A DNA stretch of 64,000 nt from Lachnospiraceae bacterium. Its GTDB lineage: Bacteria > Bacillota > Clostridia > Lachnospirales > Lachnospiraceae. Where the stretch lies: NCBI GenBank assembly GCA_017618195.1, contig JAFZUW010000067.1:1-64000 (forward strand), given 5' to 3'. Below the pieces are notes generated by a model. It was not told the origin of the DNA. It was given only the letters and a program-made list of their open reading frames with translations, and searched no databases. Shown piece by piece: positions 1 to 8,715 of the stretch (its first letter is position 1; each line of letters starts with the position of its first letter). The position numbers and the translations under genes are program-made.

Positions 1-73
1 CATAAATCGATTCAGTAGCGAAAGCGGCCGCACATCTTGTGCCATTTGTCAAGTGCTTTAAGCAAAAAAACTG

Positions 74-110
74 AAAAAAAGAGTCCCGTACCATCTCTGA
101 TACAGAACTC
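74..110 (-). terminator. Minus-strand intrinsic terminator
   Basis: Read on the minus strand, 110-101 and 90-81 form a 10-bp stem (two G-U pairs) with a 10-nt loop, followed directly by seven T (80-74). On the plus strand the stem has A-C mismatches and no T run, so it works only for leftward transcription. No minus-strand gene was recognised between it and the LCP gene. It may belong to a small transcript or a mobile-element end. The rest of 1-332 holds several T runs and a small hairpin at 185-201 but no gene I can support. Confidence 0.55.
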
Positions 111-332
111 TTGATGCTGTCATCTTAACTTAATGACATTGGACGAAAGCCTCCTGCTTTTTTTATACGGCTTGTGAGACAGGCATCCGGAAACGCCGGA
201 TAAGCGGTTTTTTTACGGTATATATCCTGTTACGGAATGCGGCGCCTCACCGGCCTTTTTTTACATCGGAGAAGCTGCGGTTTTTTCCTGTTTTTCTCTT
301 GTTTCGTTGAGCTTTCTTCACATTACTTTCAC

Positions 333-361
333 TTGAAGCATTGCGGATTCGGTGGTATAAT
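333..361 (+). promoter_or_regulatory. Sigma-A promoter of the LCP gene
   Basis: -35 TTGAAG (333-338) and -10 TATAAT (356-361) are separated by 17 bp, 66 bp before the ATG at 428. GGAGAG at about 413 is the ribosome binding site. Confidence 0.75.
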
Positions 362-427
362 AGTATTTGTCAGATTTTACGTATTATGACGAAAGAATTT
401 GTGTAATATTCGGAGAGCATTGTAACA

Positions 428-2185
428 ATGATAAACAAGAAAAAGAAAGGACGTAAGAGAGTCGGCAAAGCCGGACGCATTACCGGCATCGTATTCTTTG
501 CGCTTCAGCTGCTGGCCGTCGCTCTCGTCTTTTACGAATTGATACGTTTCCCGATCCTGCCGAAAAGGATCATGGCAGAGGTGGGAGTCGTATTTGTCCT
601 CGGTCTCGGAGTAAGCCTTTATGCACTGATCATCCGCAAGACCAGAAACAGTGTCACGTTCGGTATCATCTGGGCGATCATATGGATCGTCGCATGCATC
701 CTCGGACTGGCATACATAAAGCCGATGAGGTCTACCCTTAAGAAGGTTACCGGACAGGAAGCCACCATGTCGATCCATATTGAGGGCGTTTCCATTCTGG
801 TTCGTGCGGAAGACTCCGCGTCGAAGATAAGCGATACGAACGGCTACACCTACGGCGTACAGATGGCGCAGGATTACGCCAATATGGTAGCCGCATATGA
901 CTACATCGCGAGAAACAACAATCTGAAGCTGACGCTTCGTGAATTTGATTTTTACCCAACACTTGCCGAGGCGCTTCTGAGCGGCGAGATCCGCGCAATG
1001 ATCGTGGATACGGCGATGATACCGCTGCTTGAAGAGAACGTTGAGGGATTTGCCGGACACTATAAGATTCTCGGCGAGCTTTCCTTTGATACCGACATCG
1101 AGCGTTCCAAAATGACCGTAACGCCGATGCCGGACGTGAGCGGAGAGCCCGATCCTTACGGACAGGGACAAGGTCATGGTCAGGGGCAGGGTCCTGGGCA
1201 GACGAGCCCTACGCCGAGTGAGGAACCGACGCCTACCGAGCCGGTTGAGCCGACCGGAGAGCCCGGACCGACCGAAGAGGTTACGGCCACGCCGACTCCC
1301 GAGGATACGCCGACGCAGAATCTGACGCCGACGCCGACCAAGGTTCCGGCTACGCCGACACCCGTTATTACAATGGCGCCCGTTCCGGACCGTACCAATC
1401 CGAAGGACGTTACGGAAGAATACTTTACCGTTTACTTCAGCGGAATTGACTGTTACGGTTCAATCACGGCAAGAAGCCGGAGTGATGTAAACATCGTAAT
1501 GACGGTTAATCCGAAGTCGCATAAGATTCTTCTTGTTACGATTCCGAGAGACGCGTATGTGCGCATCCCGGGCGTTACCGGAGGCAATTACGACAAGCTG
1601 ACGCACGCCGGAATTTACGGCGTACGCGCATCCATGAACACGCTCGAGAACGTATACGGCATCAAACTCGATTATTACGTACGCGTGAATTTCTCCAGCG
1701 TTGAGCGTTTCGTAGACCTGCTCGGCGGAATCGATGTCTATTCCGCATATGCGTTCAGCTCGCGCGGAACGAGTTTCGCAAAAGGAACGAACCATCTGAA
1801 CGGAAAGCGCGCGCTGATCTTCTCAAGAGAGCGCAAGGCATTTGCCGCAGGCGACCATCAGCGCGGACGCAACCAGATGGAAGTGATAAAGGGTATCATC
1901 GCCAAGATTCAATCGCCGGCGATCCTCAATAATTTCAACGGGATCATGAACACGATCTCGGGAAATGTGCAGACCAATCTGACCGATGATCAGTTGCTGT
2001 CGCTTGTACGTATGCAGCTTGATACCGGAGCGGGCTGGTCGGTGGAAACGTATTCGGTATCCACGAGCGGCGGATACGAATACTGCTATTCCTATCAGGG
2101 AATGAAATTGTACGTAGGCTATATTAACTGGAATACCGTCAGTGAAGCATCTAACAAGATGAGGGCTGTAATGGCAGGAAACTGA
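428..2185 (+). CDS. LytR-CpsA-Psr (LCP) family cell wall glycopolymer ligase
   Basis: A 585-residue membrane protein predicted to attach glycopolymers to peptidoglycan on the outer face of the membrane. Residues 1-20 are strongly basic; three membrane segments follow at about 21-38, 50-69 and 77-97. A CpsA-like accessory region lies at about 110-225. Residues 226-325 are a Gly/Gln- then Pro/Thr-rich linker typical of wall-spanning segments. The LCP catalytic domain fills about 330-500, with the pyrophosphate-binding Asp/Arg set in SRSD (350-353), PRD (373-375), SRERK (466-470) and HQRGRNQ (477-483). Three transmembrane helices plus the accessory domain resemble streptococcal CpsA more than single-pass LytR. 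It has its own promoter, and the HD-domain gene follows after 20 bp. The polymer substrate cannot be read from the sequence. Confidence 0.9.
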   Translation: MINKKKKGRKRVGKAGRITGIVFFALQLLAVALVFYELIRFPILPKRIMAEVGVVFVLGLGVSLYALIIRKTRNSVTFGIIWAIIWIVACILGLAYIKPMRSTLKKVTGQEATMSIHIEGVSILVRAEDSASKISDTNGYTYGVQMAQDYANMVAAYDYIARNNNLKLTLREFDFYPTLAEALLSGEIRAMIVDTAMIPLLEENVEGFAGHYKILGELSFDTDIERSKMTVTPMPDVSGEPDPYGQGQGHGQGQGPGQTSPTPSEEPTPTEPVEPTGEPGPTEEVTATPTPEDTPTQNLTPTPTKVPATPTPVITMAPVPDRTNPKDVTEEYFTVYFSGIDCYGSITARSRSDVNIVMTVNPKSHKILLVTIPRDAYVRIPGVTGGNYDKLTHAGIYGVRASMNTLENVYGIKLDYYVRVNFSSVERFVDLLGGIDVYSAYAFSSRGTSFAKGTNHLNGKRALIFSRERKAFAAGDHQRGRNQMEVIKGIIAKIQSPAILNNFNGIMNTISGNVQTNLTDDQLLSLVRMQLDTGAGWSVETYSVSTSGGYEYCYSYQGMKLYVGYINWNTVSEASNKMRAVMAGN

Positions 2186-2205
2186 TTCCGGAAAGAAGTG
2201 GGGAG

Positions 2206-4098
2206 GTGAACCGGTTGCCGCAGACCATTACCGATTTTTACAAAGACTATCTGGCCAGGATCAACGAGATCGACATGGAAGAGCAGAGACTGCTTTCTTC
2301 CGACGATAAGCGGGTGTGGACGGAGCATCTGGTTCGCAAATCGAACCTGATCCGGAACTCTCATTCCGTTGTGGAGAAGAACCTCAACGAAATGATCCGC
2401 CCTTACGTGTCCGGCGAGCGTGAGACCGGCGACGACGAAGCGGCGGCTCTCCGCGACGGAGCAATGTTATATTACGACAAGGCGCTCTTTGACGAAGTCA
2501 TGGAGTCCTCGGTTCTGAAGATGCTGATCGAGCGTTATGCAAGACGCGGCGACGCATTTTCCGAACGCATGTGCCGTTACGCATTTGCCAACAATGCATA
2601 TATTTCCGCGGAGGGACCGTTCAGCGAGCGGTCGCTTGCGGAGGCGAGACAGGTTATGTCGCGGCTGTCCGATATCCGGGCAATCCGTGCCGCGCAGCCT
2701 TTCGACGCGCTGTTCCTTCGGGAAGTCAATTCCATCGTGGAAACGGGCTTCAGCCTGTTCGACCGCGAGTGCAAGATGCTCGAGCCCGATACCGAGCAGA
2801 TTGTTAAACGCTACAACGAGCTTGCGGGGATTGAGAAGTATAAGGACATCCTTCCCGCGGACTGGTATAAGGATTTTACGTCTTATCTGCATGACTGCTT
2901 AGGCATACATGTCGTGCTGATGCAGGCGCTTCACTGGGAAGGCGTTCCCGAAAAGCGCAGGAAGTCGCTGTCGTCCCTTCTTGAGAAGGAACTGTTAAGG
3001 CAGACGGCCCTTGCACCCGCAAAGCGCAACCCGAAGCTGTTCATGGCGAGCGTCGTATATGCGTTCCATGCGGGAACAATGAAGCCGGATGCATGCTTTG
3101 ACCTGCTGTATCCGTATCTGAAGGCGCTTAAGAAGAAGGTGAACTTCGCTTCGAATAACTGGTATGATTACCACGGCGTATCCAGGTTCTTCGCAATCTG
3201 TCTGATGACGAGACCGCTTCTTCAGATGGTGACCGCGGGTGAACTTACGGAGCGCAGAAAGAAGCAGAAGATCGCAGGCATCCTTTACGAGGTGAAGAAC
3301 TATATCGAGACGATCCCGAGAGAGTGTGCGGGACGCGAGAATATGGATTATTGCCTGTATCACCTGCTGTACGACGTGATCGAATTTGTCGACGATGAGG
3401 CAATGGCGATCGAGTGCATCGATACGCTGATGATGAACCGCCAGCTGGCGACGCTGATCCATTCCATTATGGCGGCAAAGCTGACGCAGGCGATTCTTGA
3501 TCCGCTGATGGATCAAAAACCCGAGCTCTTTTATGAGATGCTCGGCGTCGGAACGCCCGAAGAGGTTCACGCGAAGAAGGAAGACCTCGCGCTTTTCATG
3601 TACAATGCGGCGCGGGTCCACGATATCGGAAAGATCCGGATCGCGACGATCATCAATACGCAGATCCGATCCATTTCCCCGATTGAGTTCGAACTGATCA
3701 AGATGCATTCGCAGTGGAGCTACGACATTGTGAAGCGCAATAAGAAGCTGTCGCAATACGGCGAGATCGTACTCGGACATCATAAGAGCTACGACGGAAA
3801 GTCCGGATATCCCGCGGATTACGACAATCATGCGACCAAATACCGTCTGCTGACGGACATCCTGACGATCTGCGATTCGATGGATGCGGCGACCGACGTG
3901 TACGGACGGAACTATTTAAAGGACAAGCATTTCGATAAGGTTTTCGCCGAGTTCGAGGAGTTGAAGGGCACGCGGTACAATCCCGTTATCATCGATTTTA
4001 TCCGTGACAACGAGGAGCTATACAAGCAGCTTCAGAAGATCACCTCGAAGGAAGCAAGAGAAGATTTTTATTTTCACATTTACCGGAAGTACCGGTAG
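2206..4098 (+). CDS. HD-GYP-like phosphohydrolase domain protein
   Basis: About 630 residues. The first ~450 are helical and not recognised. The C-terminal part is a metal-dependent phosphohydrolase of HD-GYP type: H472-D473 in HDIGK, a following KMHSQWSYD helix, then LGHHKSYDG-KSGYP and an ICDSMDAATD helix carrying the last metal ligand. HD-GYP domains usually degrade cyclic di-GMP, but no signalling partner is visible here, so the substrate is inferred. No membrane segment is evident. The start is uncertain: GTG at 2206 overlaps the strong GGGGAGG at 2200-2206, so TTG at 2215, 8 bp after it, is equally or more likely. It follows the LCP gene by about 20 bp and probably shares its transcript. 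Confidence 0.8.
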   Translation: MNRLPQTITDFYKDYLARINEIDMEEQRLLSSDDKRVWTEHLVRKSNLIRNSHSVVEKNLNEMIRPYVSGERETGDDEAAALRDGAMLYYDKALFDEVMESSVLKMLIERYARRGDAFSERMCRYAFANNAYISAEGPFSERSLAEARQVMSRLSDIRAIRAAQPFDALFLREVNSIVETGFSLFDRECKMLEPDTEQIVKRYNELAGIEKYKDILPADWYKDFTSYLHDCLGIHVVLMQALHWEGVPEKRRKSLSSLLEKELLRQTALAPAKRNPKLFMASVVYAFHAGTMKPDACFDLLYPYLKALKKKVNFASNNWYDYHGVSRFFAICLMTRPLLQMVTAGELTERRKKQKIAGILYEVKNYIETIPRECAGRENMDYCLYHLLYDVIEFVDDEAMAIECIDTLMMNRQLATLIHSIMAAKLTQAILDPLMDQKPELFYEMLGVGTPEEVHAKKEDLALFMYNAARVHDIGKIRIATIINTQIRSISPIEFELIKMHSQWSYDIVKRNKKLSQYGEIVLGHHKSYDGKSGYPADYDNHATKYRLLTDILTICDSMDAATDVYGRNYLKDKHFDKVFAEFEELKGTRYNPVIIDFIRDNEELYKQLQKITSKEAREDFYFHIYRKYR

Positions 4099-4149
4099 GA
4101 AGACAGGGGCATTACAGAAGGCCCCGGATGTGCGAAAGGAGAAAAGCGT

Positions 4150-4620
4150 ATGGGCAGAGGAGGAGCAGGCGGATATAACGGAGGAGCAGGCGGAGACGGC
4201 GGTCCGAGCGGACTGGTGCGTCTCGGGATTGTCGGACTGCTCGTAGTGGCGTTTCTTTATGCACTCGGATACACGGCTGAGGCAAGCGGTATCGTAAAAG
4301 GTGTCCTCGGCATCATTAAGACCGTTGCGATTATCGGAGCAGTCGGAATCGTTGTGATCATTCTTGCTCTGATCGCGTTTGCATGGTGGGCTGCGCACAA
4401 GAAGCAGAAGAACAAAGAGGCGGAGCAGATGCAGGAAATCCTCAACACGCCCCTTGAGTCGTTCGGCGACCTTGAGACGCAGCAGCTGATGGACAAATAC
4501 GACGGCAAGACATCCGATTCGCAGAATGCCGAGAAGAAGGAACGGAAGGGCAGAGTGAACCCTTATTCCGCCAAAAAGAACATGTATGAAGACGGCGAAA
4601 AAATGCAGGCCGGTAGATAA
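4150..4620 (+). CDS. Small glycine-rich membrane protein of unknown function
   Basis: 156 residues, not recognised. A Gly-rich start (about 1-20) precedes two hydrophobic stretches at roughly 22-42 and 55-82, ending in WWAAHKKQKNK, so the charged C-terminal 70 residues are probably cytoplasmic. It starts at an ATG 7 bp after AAAGGAG and ends 5 bp before a strong terminator, so it is the last gene of the LCP/HD-domain unit. An alternative is that the Gly-rich stretch is a display or assembly segment; nothing in the sequence decides this. Confidence 0.65.
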   Translation: MGRGGAGGYNGGAGGDGGPSGLVRLGIVGLLVVAFLYALGYTAEASGIVKGVLGIIKTVAIIGAVGIVVIILALIAFAWWAAHKKQKNKEAEQMQEILNTPLESFGDLETQQLMDKYDGKTSDSQNAEKKERKGRVNPYSAKKNMYEDGEKMQAGR

Positions 4621-4625
4621 CCCCC

Positions 4626-4660
4626 ATGCGGAGACAAACAGTCTCCGCATGTCGATTTTT
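4626..4660 (+). terminator. Intrinsic terminator
   Basis: A perfect 10-bp stem (4626-4635 with 4641-4650) with loop AAACA, then GTCGATTTTT. It closes the LCP/HD-domain operon. The stretch 4661-4834 holds AT-rich promoter-like DNA (TATGAT at 4743) but no clear -35. Confidence 0.85.
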
Positions 4661-4834
4661 CGCGGATGCTTTTTTATTTCTTTATGCAAAATGCATATTC
4701 CATTTCCGCGACATTTGTGATAAAATTGATTAAATTTTTACATATGATATTTTAGACGGAATCAGCAGTAAGAATATAAGAGGATTTGACTAAGAAAAGC
4801 CGCCTTCGAAGAACCCCGAAAGGAGAACCGGAGC

Positions 4835-5563
4835 ATGAAAGAGCAGCTGTATTCGATACCCGTAAACGACGCATTTGACGCGGATTGCGAATGCCCCGTT
4901 TGTTTTATGTATAACAAGCTTCAAAGCGATGCAATCGACTTTGTCATGGGCGCCAGCTACATGGAAGACGATGTCCGTATGGAAACCGACAAGGTGGGTT
5001 TCTGCGGGACGCATCTGCCGATGCTTTATAAGAACCAGAACCGTCTCGGTCTCGGGCTTATGATGCTCACATACATGGACAGGCAGTTAAAGACGCTCGA
5101 AAAGCTTTCCCAGACCAAGGTTAAGAAGGCGCCTCTGTTCGGCAAGGCCGAAGCGGACCCGGTATACGATTACACGCAGGAGCAGCAGACATCGTGTTAT
5201 GTGTGCGATCGGATGGCGCACTCGTATGAGCGGTATCTCGCGACGATCTTTTATCTTTACGAGAATGACGGAGCGTTCCGTGACAAATTTGCCCGCGCCA
5301 AGGGCTTCTGCTTAAAGCATTACGGTGAGCTGCACCGCCTTGCACCGAAGTCGTTAAGCGGCAAGTATCTCGAAGAGTTTGTTTCGGTCATGAGCCGGCT
5401 GACCGTTGAGAACTTCCATCGCGTCCGCGACGAGCTCGAATGGTTTACGGACAAATTCGACTACCGCAACGCCGACGCGGATTGGAAGAATTCAAAGGAC
5501 GCACTGATCCGTGCGATTCAGAAGACGAACGGCATATTTGTCGAAGAAGCCAAGAAGAAATAA
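4835..5563 (+). CDS. DUF6062-type cysteine-motif protein
   Basis: A 242-residue soluble protein. It carries two similar halves with paired cysteines: CECPVCFMYNK near residue 20 with a later FCGTHLPML, and SCYVCDRM near 125 with a later FCLKHYGEL. The repeated Cx2C plus CxxH pattern suggests two zinc or other metal sites. This matches what I know as DUF6062 of Clostridia, whose function is not established. ATG at 4835 follows GAAAGGAGAACCGGAGC. The next gene (5602) is 38 bp downstream and then guaB, so these may be one unit. Confidence 0.7.
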   Translation: MKEQLYSIPVNDAFDADCECPVCFMYNKLQSDAIDFVMGASYMEDDVRMETDKVGFCGTHLPMLYKNQNRLGLGLMMLTYMDRQLKTLEKLSQTKVKKAPLFGKAEADPVYDYTQEQQTSCYVCDRMAHSYERYLATIFYLYENDGAFRDKFARAKGFCLKHYGELHRLAPKSLSGKYLEEFVSVMSRLTVENFHRVRDELEWFTDKFDYRNADADWKNSKDALIRAIQKTNGIFVEEAKKK

Positions 5564-5601
5564 CGCGGGCGGACCGGACGGTCCGGCGCGGAAGGAGAAG
5601 T

Positions 5602-6147
5602 ATGGTAGGAGAGAGTAATTACACGGAATGTGTTGTAAAGAGGAAGAGCGGCGCGGCCGGAGAGATTCTTTTGAAATCCCTTCTCGTGTTTCTGTGTCTT
5701 GTCTGCATCGCGGTTGCATTGCTGCTGAACGGAATCCTTCAGTTTGTGGGATTTGCCCTTCTGATCGCGGCATGCTTCTTTACGTTTAATATGTGGCCGA
5801 AATTCCGTAAGGAATTCGAATATATCTTTGTTGACGGGCAGATCGACATCGACGTCATGTACAGCGGTTCGACAAGAAAGCATCTGAAGCGCTTTGACAT
5901 GGACAAGATCGAGATCGTTGCGCCGGTCGATTCCCATTCTCTGGACGGCTATAAGCACATGAATCTGAAGCCTCTTGATTACACCTCGAAGATGGGTCTT
6001 AACGATGTGTATGCAATCATCTTAAAGGGTGAGAAAGAGCCTGAGAAGATTCTTATTGAGCCGGATGACAACTTCCTTACCTACATGAAGAAGAAGTCCC
6101 CGAGAAAGGTGGAATACACGCTTCAGAAGAAGCCTGTCGAGAATTGA
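5602..6147 (+). CDS. DUF6106-type small membrane protein
   Basis: 181 residues. A short polar N-terminus leads to two close hydrophobic segments (about 24-42 and 46-62) forming a membrane hairpin. A roughly 115-residue soluble part follows that looks like a PH-like beta domain (FEYIFVDGQIDIDVMYSG). I recognise the family as DUF6106 of Lachnospiraceae with no known function. The frame is open further upstream, but the ATG at 5602 follows GAAGGAG at a good distance and is the likely start. guaB starts 24 bp after the stop. Confidence 0.7.
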   Translation: MVGESNYTECVVKRKSGAAGEILLKSLLVFLCLVCIAVALLLNGILQFVGFALLIAACFFTFNMWPKFRKEFEYIFVDGQIDIDVMYSGSTRKHLKRFDMDKIEIVAPVDSHSLDGYKHMNLKPLDYTSKMGLNDVYAIILKGEKEPEKILIEPDDNFLTYMKKKSPRKVEYTLQKKPVEN

Positions 6148-6171
6148 TAACAATTAAAGGAGGAAGCATAT

Positions 6172-7626
6172 ATGGCGAAAATTATCGGCGACGGAATTAC
6201 ATTCGATGACGTGCTCCTGGTACCGTCTTACTCCGAAGTAATTCCGAATGAGGTAGACATCACTACCAAATTGACCAATTCCATCACCCTCAACATTCCG
6301 TTGATGAGTGCCGGAATGGATACCGTAACCGAACACCGCATGGCTATTGCAATGGCCAGACAGGGAGGTATCGGTGTAATCCACAAAAATATGTCAATCG
6401 AGGCGCAGGCAGAGGAGGTTGACAAGGTTAAGCGATCCGAGAACGGAGTCATAAGTGATCCTTTTTCGCTCTCTCCGAATCATACGTTGCAGGATGCGAA
6501 CGAATTGATGGGCAAGTACCGCATCAGCGGTGTTCCGATCACCGAGGGACGCAAACTGGTCGGCATCATTACAAACCGCGACCTGAAGTTCGAGACCGAT
6601 TTCTCGAAGAAGATCAGCGAGTCCATGACGAGTGAGGGACTCATTACCGGTAAGGAAGGCGTAACGCTCGAAGAAGCCAAGAAGATTCTTGCCGCAGCGC
6701 GTAAAGAGAAGCTTCCGATCGTCGATAACGAAGGAAACCTCAAAGGTCTCATCACCATCAAAGATATTGAAAAGGCGATCAAGTATCCGCTTGCAGCCAA
6801 AGACTCCCAGGGCAGACTGCTCTGTGCGGCAGGCGTAGGCGTTACCGCCAACGTACTCGACCGTGTAGACGCTCTTGTAAAGGCAAAGGTTGACGCAATC
6901 GTTGTCGATTCCGCACACGGCCATTCGGCAAATGTAATCCGTGTCGTTAAAATGATTCGTGACGCTTATCCGTCCCTTCAGATCATTGCCGGCAACGTAG
7001 CTACGGCAGAGGGTGCGGAAGCGCTTATCAAGGCCGGTGTTGACTGCGTTAAAGTCGGTATCGGACCGGGTTCCATCTGTACGACCCGTATCGTCGCAGG
7101 TATCGGTGTTCCGCAGATTTCCGCCATTATGGATGCTTACGAGGCAGCTAAGAAATATGATATCCCGATCATCGGAGACGGCGGTATCAAGTATTCCGGA
7201 GACATCACGAAGGCTCTTGCGGCAGGCGCAAGCGTATGCATGATGGGTTCTATTTTCGCAGGATGCGAAGAGAGCCCCGGAGACTACGAACTGTATCAGG
7301 GCAGAAAATACAAAGTATACCGCGGCATGGGTTCGATCGCAGCCATGGAGAACGGCAGCAAGGACCGTTATTTCCAGAGCAACGCCAAGAAGCTTGTTCC
7401 GGAAGGCGTGGAAGGCCGTGTTGCGTATAAGGGACTTGTTGAAGACACCGTATTCCAGCTGCTCGGCGGACTTCGTTCCGGTATGGGCTACTGCGGTGCG
7501 AAGAATCTTGAGACGCTCCGCAATGAGTCCAGATTTGTTAAGATTTCGGCTGCATCCCTGAAGGAGAGCCATCCTCATGATATTCATATCACGAAGGAAG
7601 CTCCGAACTACAGCGTAGACGAGTAA
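6172..7626 (+). CDS. guaB: Inosine-5'-monophosphate dehydrogenase
   Basis: 484 residues, normal length. It oxidises IMP to XMP with NAD+, the committed step of GMP synthesis in the cytoplasm. The TIM barrel starts with [12 protein letters not shown]. Tandem CBS domains interrupt it at about 95-205 ([36 protein letters not shown]). The catalytic loop has the active cysteine in [13 protein letters not shown] and the mobile flap contains [16 protein letters not shown] at 6172 follows AAAGGAGGAAGC. No purine riboswitch is visible in the 24-bp gap before it. Confidence 0.97.
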   Translation: MAKIIGDGITFDDVLLVPSYSEVIPNEVDITTKLTNSITLNIPLMSAGMDTVTEHRMAIAMARQGGIGVIHKNMSIEAQAEEVDKVKRSENGVISDPFSLSPNHTLQDANELMGKYRISGVPITEGRKLVGIITNRDLKFETDFSKKISESMTSEGLITGKEGVTLEEAKKILAAARKEKLPIVDNEGNLKGLITIKDIEKAIKYPLAAKDSQGRLLCAAGVGVTANVLDRVDALVKAKVDAIVVDSAHGHSANVIRVVKMIRDAYPSLQIIAGNVATAEGAEALIKAGVDCVKVGIGPGSICTTRIVAGIGVPQISAIMDAYEAAKKYDIPIIGDGGIKYSGDITKALAAGASVCMMGSIFAGCEESPGDYELYQGRKYKVYRGMGSIAAMENGSKDRYFQSNAKKLVPEGVEGRVAYKGLVEDTVFQLLGGLRSGMGYCGAKNLETLRNESRFVKISAASLKESHPHDIHITKEAPNYSVDE

Positions 7627-7639
7627 GAAAAGAGGACGT

Positions 7640-7667
7640 CATGCCGGGTTCTTCGGAATCCGGCATG
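7640..7667 (+). other. Hairpin between guaB and the amidase gene
   Basis: CATGCCGG (7640-7647) pairs with CCGGCATG (7660-7667), but no T run follows. It is therefore a stem-loop in the guaB-amidase spacer, possibly a 3'-stabilising or processing structure, rather than a standard terminator. Confidence 0.5.
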
Positions 7668-7718
7668 CGATTTGCGATAACGGTTTGTGCACCCGTTACG
7701 ATCAGGGGGAAGTATTTT

Positions 7719-8534
7719 ATGGTAATGTCAAAGGCTGAGTGGCGCCGCAGACGCCGCAAGAAAAAGATGATACGTAAGTATGTCACGCTCGGTCTTCTTG
7801 CATGTATCTTTGTTCTTGTTCTGGTACTGCTTGTGAAGGTCGTGACCGCGATATTCGCGCATATGGACGGCGGTATCATCGAAAAGGCGGGCGACGTGAA
7901 GATTACGCAGAGCCTTCTTTCCGTCAGCAGATACGCAAGATGCGGCGAAAAGCTCGAGGCAGTCGACGAGATCATCATTCATTCGAATAATACGGTAGGG
8001 AAGACCGCGCAGGAACAGCGCGATTACTATGAGAGCCTCAAGACGAAGAAGAACGATAACGAGCGTCAGAGCATGCATTTCATCATCGATCTCGACGGAA
8101 AGATTTATCAATGCATCCCGACCAATGAAATCGCTCTGGCGGTCGCAGGCAACATCAAGTTCCGTTCCCTGTCGATTGAATATTGTATTACCGGTGCGGA
8201 CGGCTCCATGAGCGCCGCAACGTATACGAGTCTGTGCAAGCTTGTTGCAACGCTATGTCAGGAATACAAGCTGAACGAGAAGAAAGTGTTCCGGCACTTC
8301 GACAAGAACCAGGTTCCGTGCCCGATGTTCTTTGTAAACGAAGCCAACTGGGAACAGTTTAAGACCGATGTGAAGGCGGCCCGTAACGGCAAAAAGGTAT
8401 CCGTTACCAATGCCCCGATCAATAACATCGTAGCTCCACACACCGGCGATACGCAGGAAGGCGGAGAAGGAGAGTCCGGAGAAGGCAGCGGTACCGGCGC
8501 AGGGACTGCGGACGGACAGCCGGAAGGCAGCTGA
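7719..8534 (+). CDS. Membrane-anchored N-acetylmuramoyl-L-alanine amidase (Amidase_2/PGRP fold)
   Basis: 271 residues from ATG 7719, which follows CAGGGGGAAG; an in-frame ATG at 7641 lies inside the hairpin and is less likely. A very basic start (RRRRRKKK) and one transmembrane segment at about 20-42 anchor it with the enzyme outside. The Amidase_2 domain spans about 55-215. The zinc ligands are His in EIIIHSN, His in VFRHFDK and Cys in VPCPMFF, as in T7 lysozyme. It would cleave the amide between N-acetylmuramic acid and L-alanine in peptidoglycan. The last 40 residues are a Gly/Glu/Thr-rich low-complexity tail. It lies 92 bp after guaB and ends before a strong terminator. Confidence 0.88.
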   Translation: MVMSKAEWRRRRRKKKMIRKYVTLGLLACIFVLVLVLLVKVVTAIFAHMDGGIIEKAGDVKITQSLLSVSRYARCGEKLEAVDEIIIHSNNTVGKTAQEQRDYYESLKTKKNDNERQSMHFIIDLDGKIYQCIPTNEIALAVAGNIKFRSLSIEYCITGADGSMSAATYTSLCKLVATLCQEYKLNEKKVFRHFDKNQVPCPMFFVNEANWEQFKTDVKAARNGKKVSVTNAPINNIVAPHTGDTQEGGEGESGEGSGTGAGTADGQPEGS

Positions 8535-8631
8535 CGGACGGCAGGAAGGTGCCGGGTCGGAACGGCCGCCTGCAGGAAACGTTTGATGCCGGGCAGACCC
8601 GGAAGAACGGATTTTTATTCACGGTAACGGA

Positions 8632-8666
8632 AAAGGTACTTTGCTTTATGTGCAAAGTACCTTTTT
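8632..8666. terminator. Bidirectional terminator between convergent genes
   Basis: A perfect 13-bp stem (8632-8644 with 8652-8664), 7-nt loop, T run at 8662-8666 on the plus strand and AAAA before the stem giving T on the minus strand. It serves the rightward amidase gene and the leftward GTPase gene. Confidence 0.88.
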
Positions 8667-8715
8667 ATATTCTCAAATAATTGTCCGGAATCGAGCATGA
8701 GACGGGCGGAAAATG

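Noticed and set aside
7640-7667. A terminator after guaB
   Set aside because: The stem has no T run after it, so it is listed only as a hairpin.
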